From positions 1 to 8,827 of the forward strand of contig JAEETG010000008.1 in NCBI GenBank assembly GCA_016290255.1: DNA of 8,827 nucleotides. Reading direction: 5' to 3'. How positions within the stretch are numbered: position 1 is the stretch's first letter; every line of letters begins with the position of its first letter. Positions 5,766-8,827 of the stretch are shown here, piece after piece. The notes under the pieces are model-generated. The model did no database searches. It had not been told where the DNA came from and saw only the letters and a list, made by a program, of their open reading frames with translations. This DNA is from Clostridia bacterium (lineage in GTDB: Bacteria > Bacillota > Clostridia > Christensenellales > UBA1242). The position numbers were made by a program, and so were the translations under genes.

Positions 5766-5774
5766 TGTGGATAA
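5766..5774 (-). promoter_or_regulatory. Perfect DnaA-box match
   Basis: TGTGGATAA on the plus strand is the reverse complement of the DnaA consensus TTATCCACA. It is a single perfect match, about 300 bases before the nrdD promoter. DnaA is known to regulate ribonucleotide reductase genes in some bacteria (E. coli nrdAB), but one nine-base site may be chance. Confidence 0.4.
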
Positions 5775-6012
5775 CGTTTGCTTTTGGTGTAAAATTGTGT
5801 ATTTATATAAAAAATTATAAATATTAATATATTGGAATAAATATTCACAAAAACATTATAAAATCGTGGGATATAAAACGAAATAATGCATTATTATTCA
5901 AAAGCGTGGTTTTAATTATTCAATTTCTATTATTTTTATACAAAGCAATATGCGTAATTAAGGCAAATTCAAAAGTTTTAAAAAAAGTCAATTCAAAAAA
6001 ATGAAATTATTT

Positions 6013-6028
6013 AAACTTTGTATAGTTT
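6013..6028. promoter_or_regulatory. Degenerate NrdR-box-like palindrome
   Basis: AAACTTTGTATAGTTT has matching ends AAACT/AGTTT and agrees with 12 of 16 positions of the NrdR consensus ACACWATATATWGTGT. It starts 29 bases before the first clear box. It may be a third weak site or just an AT-rich palindrome. Confidence 0.25.
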
Positions 6029-6041
6029 GCACAAAAATATA

Positions 6042-6057
6042 ATACTATATATTGTGT
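6042..6057. promoter_or_regulatory. NrdR box 1
   Basis: ATACTATATATTGTGT agrees with 15 of 16 positions of the NrdR palindrome ACACWATATATWGTGT. It lies just upstream of the nrdD -35. NrdR is the nucleotide-sensing (ATP/dATP) repressor of ribonucleotide reductase operons. Confidence 0.88.
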
Positions 6058-6070
6058 TTTAAAAATTTTG

Positions 6071-6100
6071 TTGACACAACATATAGTGTCTTGTTATACT
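6071..6100 (+). promoter_or_regulatory. nrdD promoter
   Basis: Consensus TTGACA (6071-6076), 18-bp spacer, TATACT (6095-6100) preceded by TGT (extended -10). The expected start near 6107 leaves a leader of about 40 bases. NrdR box 2 covers the -35 and spacer, so bound repressor would exclude RNA polymerase. Confidence 0.82.
6074..6089. promoter_or_regulatory. NrdR box 2, overlapping the nrdD -35
   Basis: ACACAACATATAGTGT agrees with 15 of 16 consensus positions. Its start is 32 bp from box 1, about three helical turns, with a 16-bp gap, which is the arrangement known for tandem NrdR sites. Confidence 0.9.
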
Positions 6101-6149
6101 GTTGGCAGTTGGTTTTGAATACAACTTATAAATATTTTTGGAGGAAAAA

Positions 6150-8465
6150 ATGATTACGCAAATTATTAAAAGAGACGGAAGAGTTGCTGATTTTGATGTT
6201 CAAAAGATTGAAAGGGCAATCATAAAGGCAATGAACGCAATAGGAAAAGATGAGCTTGCTGACTGCAAAAAGCTTTCAAAACTTGTTGAGGTTGAAATTG
6301 AATCACGATTTGTTGAAACAGTTCCTGATGTTGAAGGAATTCAAGACATCGTTGAAGAAGTTTTGATGCAAAATGGATATAAAGATGTTGCAAAAGAATA
6401 CATTTTGTATCGTGCAAAGCGTTCAAAGGTTAGAGACATGAAAACAAGCCTCATGAAACTTTATGACGAAATTAACACAAAAGAAGCAGAAGACAGCGAC
6501 TGCAAGCGTGAGAACGCAAACGTTGATGGTGACACAGCCATGGGAACAATGCTTAAGTTTGGTTCTGAAGGGGCAAAAGACTATTTTGCAAAATATGTTC
6601 TAACTCCAGAACAAGCAAAGGCACACCTTTCTGGTGACATCCACATTCACGACTTTGATTTCTACACACTCACAGAAACTTGCTGTCAGATTGACATTTT
6701 AAAACTCTTTAAGGGCGGTTTTTCAACCGGTCATGGTTTTTTGCGTGAGCCAAATGATATAAGAACATATTCAGCACTTGCTTGCATTGCAATTCAGGCT
6801 AACCAAAACGACCAGCACGGTGGTCAAAGCATTCCAAACTTTGACTATGGGCTCGCTCCAGGAATTGTGAAGACATATAAGAAAAATTATGTTAAAAACT
6901 TTTCAAAGGCATATGAACTTGTTGTTGGCGGAACTTTAAAATATGAAGATATGAAAAATCTTTTTGCAGAAATGCTTGAGAAAAATGGAGTTTTCCCAAA
7001 ACTAAAGCAAGATGACAACTTTGACGAAGTTGAAAGAAAGTTCTTTGCAGGTATTGATGACAAAGACTTTGCAAAGATTAAGGCATTTGCAAGAAAATAT
7101 GCTGAAAGTGAAACAGACAATGATTGTTACCAAGCAATGGAAGCACTTGTTCACAACCTAAACACAATGCACAGCCGTGCAGGGGCACAAGTTCCATTTT
7201 CATCAATCAACCTTGGAACAGATGTGAGCCCTGAGGGAAGAATGGTCACAAAGAACACTCTTCTTGCTGTTGAAGCTGGCCTTGGCTGTGGTGAAACCCC
7301 AATTTTCCCAATCAGCATCTTTAGAGTTAAAGAGGGTGTTAACTTCAACCCTGGCGACCCTAACTATGATTTGTTTAAACTTGCAATCAAAGTTAGTGCA
7401 AAGAGGTTATTCCCAAACTTCTCATTTATTGACGCACCATATAACCTTAAATATTATAAACCTGGTCACCCTGAAACCGAAGTTGCCTACATGGGCTGCC
7501 GAACAAGAGTTTTGGGTAACGTTTATGACCCAACAAGAGAAATAACATATGGAAGAGGAAACCTAAGTTTCACTTCAATTAACCTCCCTCGTTTGGCAAT
7601 TGAAGCAAATCACGATCAAACAAAATTCTTTGCAGACCTAACAAAAGAGTTGGATCTTGTGACCAAGCAACTTTTGGATAGATTTGCAATTCAAGCAAAG
7701 AAAAAGGTTAAAAACTATCCATTCTTGATGGGACAACATGTTTGGATTGACAGTGACAAATTAAAAGCAAATGATGAAGTTGGCGAAATCCTAAAACATG
7801 GAACATTCTCTGTTGGATTTATTGGTCTTGCTGAAACTTTGGTAGCCCTTATTGGAAAACACCACGGTGAAAGTGAAGAAGCTCAAAAACTTGGACTAAA
7901 AATCATTGCATTTATGAGAAATTATCTAGACAGTTTATCTCAAGAAAAGAAATTAAACTTCACACTTTTGGCAACTCCTGCCGAAGGTCTTAGCGGAAGA
8001 TTTGTTCGCCTAGACAAGAAACGTTATGGAATTTTGAAAGGAGTTACTGATAGAGATTATTACACAAACAGTTTCCACATTCCAGTTTATTACAGTTTGA
8101 GTGCGTTTGACAAAATTAAACTTGAAGCACCATACCACGCTCTAACAAACGCCGGCCACATCACATATGTTGAACTTGATGGCGACACAACAAACAACCT
8201 AGATGCTTTTGAAAAGGTTGTTAGATACATGAAAGAGTGCGGAATTGGTTATGGTTCAATCAACCACCCAGTTGACCGTGACCCAGTTTGTGGATATTGC
8301 GGAATCATTGGAGACACTTGCCCTAAATGTGGAAGAAAAGAAGGTTCAGACGGAGTTAACTTCGAAAGAATTAGAAGAATCACAGGATATCTTGTTGGAA
8401 CACTAGAACGTTTTAATGACGCAAAGAAAGCGGAAGAGAAAGATAGGGTTAAACACAATGTCTAA
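6150..8465 (+). CDS. nrdD: Anaerobic (class III) ribonucleoside-triphosphate reductase
   Basis: A 771-aa cytoplasmic glycyl-radical enzyme that reduces ribonucleoside triphosphates to deoxyribonucleotides without oxygen. The N-terminal ATP-cone (about 1-95) is the allosteric dATP/ATP activity switch. Catalytic cysteines are in TETCCQID (175-182; C178 or C179) and YMGCRTR (447-453; C450). A four-cysteine zinc site is C714, C717, C724 and C727. The glycyl radical is G746 in RRITGYL (742-748), 25 residues from the C-terminus. GLGCGETPIFP (377-387) carries an extra cysteine, C380, which may bear on the reductant used. The ATG at 6150 is chosen because GGAGG (6140-6144) sits five bases upstream; a TTG at 6138 would overlap that site. 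It is repressed by NrdR through tandem boxes. It overlaps nrdG by 8 bases, so the two are translationally coupled. Confidence 0.98.
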   Translation: MITQIIKRDGRVADFDVQKIERAIIKAMNAIGKDELADCKKLSKLVEVEIESRFVETVPDVEGIQDIVEEVLMQNGYKDVAKEYILYRAKRSKVRDMKTSLMKLYDEINTKEAEDSDCKRENANVDGDTAMGTMLKFGSEGAKDYFAKYVLTPEQAKAHLSGDIHIHDFDFYTLTETCCQIDILKLFKGGFSTGHGFLREPNDIRTYSALACIAIQANQNDQHGGQSIPNFDYGLAPGIVKTYKKNYVKNFSKAYELVVGGTLKYEDMKNLFAEMLEKNGVFPKLKQDDNFDEVERKFFAGIDDKDFAKIKAFARKYAESETDNDCYQAMEALVHNLNTMHSRAGAQVPFSSINLGTDVSPEGRMVTKNTLLAVEAGLGCGETPIFPISIFRVKEGVNFNPGDPNYDLFKLAIKVSAKRLFPNFSFIDAPYNLKYYKPGHPETEVAYMGCRTRVLGNVYDPTREITYGRGNLSFTSINLPRLAIEANHDQTKFFADLTKELDLVTKQLLDRFAIQAKKKVKNYPFLMGQHVWIDSDKLKANDEVGEILKHGTFSVGFIGLAETLVALIGKHHGESEEAQKLGLKIIAFMRNYLDSLSQEKKLNFTLLATPAEGLSGRFVRLDKKRYGILKGVTDRDYYTNSFHIPVYYSLSAFDKIKLEAPYHALTNAGHITYVELDGDTTNNLDAFEKVVRYMKECGIGYGSINHPVDRDPVCGYCGIIGDTCPKCGRKEGSDGVNFERIRRITGYLVGTLERFNDAKKAEEKDRVKHNV

Positions 8466-8827
8466 AATAAGGCTTGCAGGAATTGTTAACGATTCCATAA
8501 CCGATGGTCCAGGAATTAGGCTCACTGTTTTTGTGCAAGGTTGCCCAAGAAGTTGCCCTGGGTGCCACAATCCTCAAACGCAACCACTTTGTGGCGGATA
8601 TGAAGAGGATGACGCAGTTGTTTTAGAAAAAATTAAATCCAATCCGCTTTTGGATGGTGTAACATTCAGTGGTGGAGAACCAATGATTCAGGCAAAAAAT
8701 CTTTTATGGCTTGCTGGCGAAATTAAAAAATTGGGGCTCAACTTATTTTGTTACACAGGTTACATATTTGAAGAACTGAAAAATGTTGAAGGAGCAAATG
8801 ACCTTTTAAACTATATTGATGTTTTGG
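8458..8827 (+). CDS. nrdG: Anaerobic ribonucleotide reductase activating enzyme, partial (3' end outside window)
   Basis: A radical SAM enzyme that uses a [4Fe-4S] cluster and S-adenosylmethionine to generate the glycyl radical on NrdD. Only the first 123 residues are in the window; full-length members are about 155-180 aa. The cluster motif is C29-x3-C33-x2-C36 (GCPRSCPGCHN, 28-38), preceded by DSITDGPGIRLTVFVQG (12-28), the usual N-terminal run of NrdG and related activases. SGGEP (71-75) is the S-adenosylmethionine-binding 'GGE' motif. The ATG lies inside the last codons of nrdD (ATGTCTAA, 8-base overlap), with only a weak AGGG upstream, so translation is probably coupled to nrdD. No frameshift is seen in the visible part. 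Confidence 0.96.
   Translation, partial: MSKIRLAGIVNDSITDGPGIRLTVFVQGCPRSCPGCHNPQTQPLCGGYEEDDAVVLEKIKSNPLLDGVTFSGGEPMIQAKNLLWLAGEIKKLGLNLFCYTGYIFEELKNVEGANDLLNYIDVL

Larger units (their letters stand above)
5631..6041. other. Gene-free AT-rich stretch upstream of nrdD
   Basis: No coding frame, tRNA or clear hairpin is visible here. It holds a 37-bp-period direct repeat (5632-5691), a small GC-richer patch (5713-5738), one perfect DnaA box (5766-5774) and three exact copies of ATTATTCAA (5637, 5893, 5915). A 16-bp imperfect palindrome lies at 6013-6028. The length is unusual beside the other intergenic gaps, so regulatory content is likely. Confidence 0.6.

Noticed and set aside
5713..5790. 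Riboswitch or other structured leader
   Set aside because: No known aptamer core or strong paired stems, and it lies about 300 bases upstream of the predicted nrdD transcription start.
5631..6041. Chromosomal replication origin
   Set aside because: Only one perfect DnaA box is present, and no dnaA, dnaN, rpmH or similar neighbours are seen; high AT alone is not evidence.
6138..6150. Upstream TTG start for nrdD adding four residues
   Set aside because: The extra codons run through the GGAGG ribosome binding site, and the ATG at 6150 has ideal spacing and begins the ATP-cone naturally.
7264..7545. 93-codon frame inside nrdD
   Set aside because: It lies wholly inside the conserved nrdD catalytic region with no ribosome binding site.

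Overview
The window is AT-rich DNA with strong Shine-Dalgarno sites, extended -10 promoters and short hairpin-plus-T-run terminators. It uses the standard code, and its best-recognised genes are the anaerobic (class III) ribonucleotide reductase pair plus a formate/nitrite-family channel. This fits an anaerobic, low-GC Gram-positive type (Bacillota-like) bacterium. No gene present fixes the lineage more closely.

Left end (1-1540): an intact tRNA-Ser(GGA) is followed by one very AT-rich gene of 398 codons. After the gene comes an exact 19-bp copy of the 3' end of the tRNA. A rho-independent terminator lies two bases beyond that copy. Removing the 1390 bases between the copies would put the tRNA directly against that terminator. 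I read this as a one-gene, integrase-less element inserted in the 3' end of the tRNA gene. The cargo protein resembles DUF5677-type proteins and its function is unknown. This is the most unusual thing in the window.

Middle (1517-5630): five single-gene transcription units, arranged in divergent and convergent pairs. They are a six-segment membrane protein (Pr6Pr-like, minus strand), an unrecognised 365-aa soluble protein (plus), a four-segment membrane protein (plus), an RNase Z-like metallo-beta-lactamase-fold hydrolase (minus) and a formate/nitrite transporter family channel (plus). All but the Pr6Pr-like gene's right-hand neighbour have a hairpin terminator, and most have a readable promoter.

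Right end (5631-8827): a gene-free AT-rich stretch of about 520 bases carries a 37-bp-period direct repeat, one perfect DnaA box, and two near-perfect NrdR boxes 32 bp apart placed over the nrdD promoter. nrdD (771 aa, ATP-cone, zinc site, C-terminal glycyl radical) follows. nrdG overlaps it by 8 bases and runs off the window. NrdG uses S-adenosylmethionine and an iron-sulfur cluster to install the glycyl radical on NrdD, which then makes deoxyribonucleotides without oxygen. NrdR would shut the operon when dATP is plentiful. The neighbouring formate channel is suggestive because some class III reductases consume formate, but active-site details leave the reductant open.
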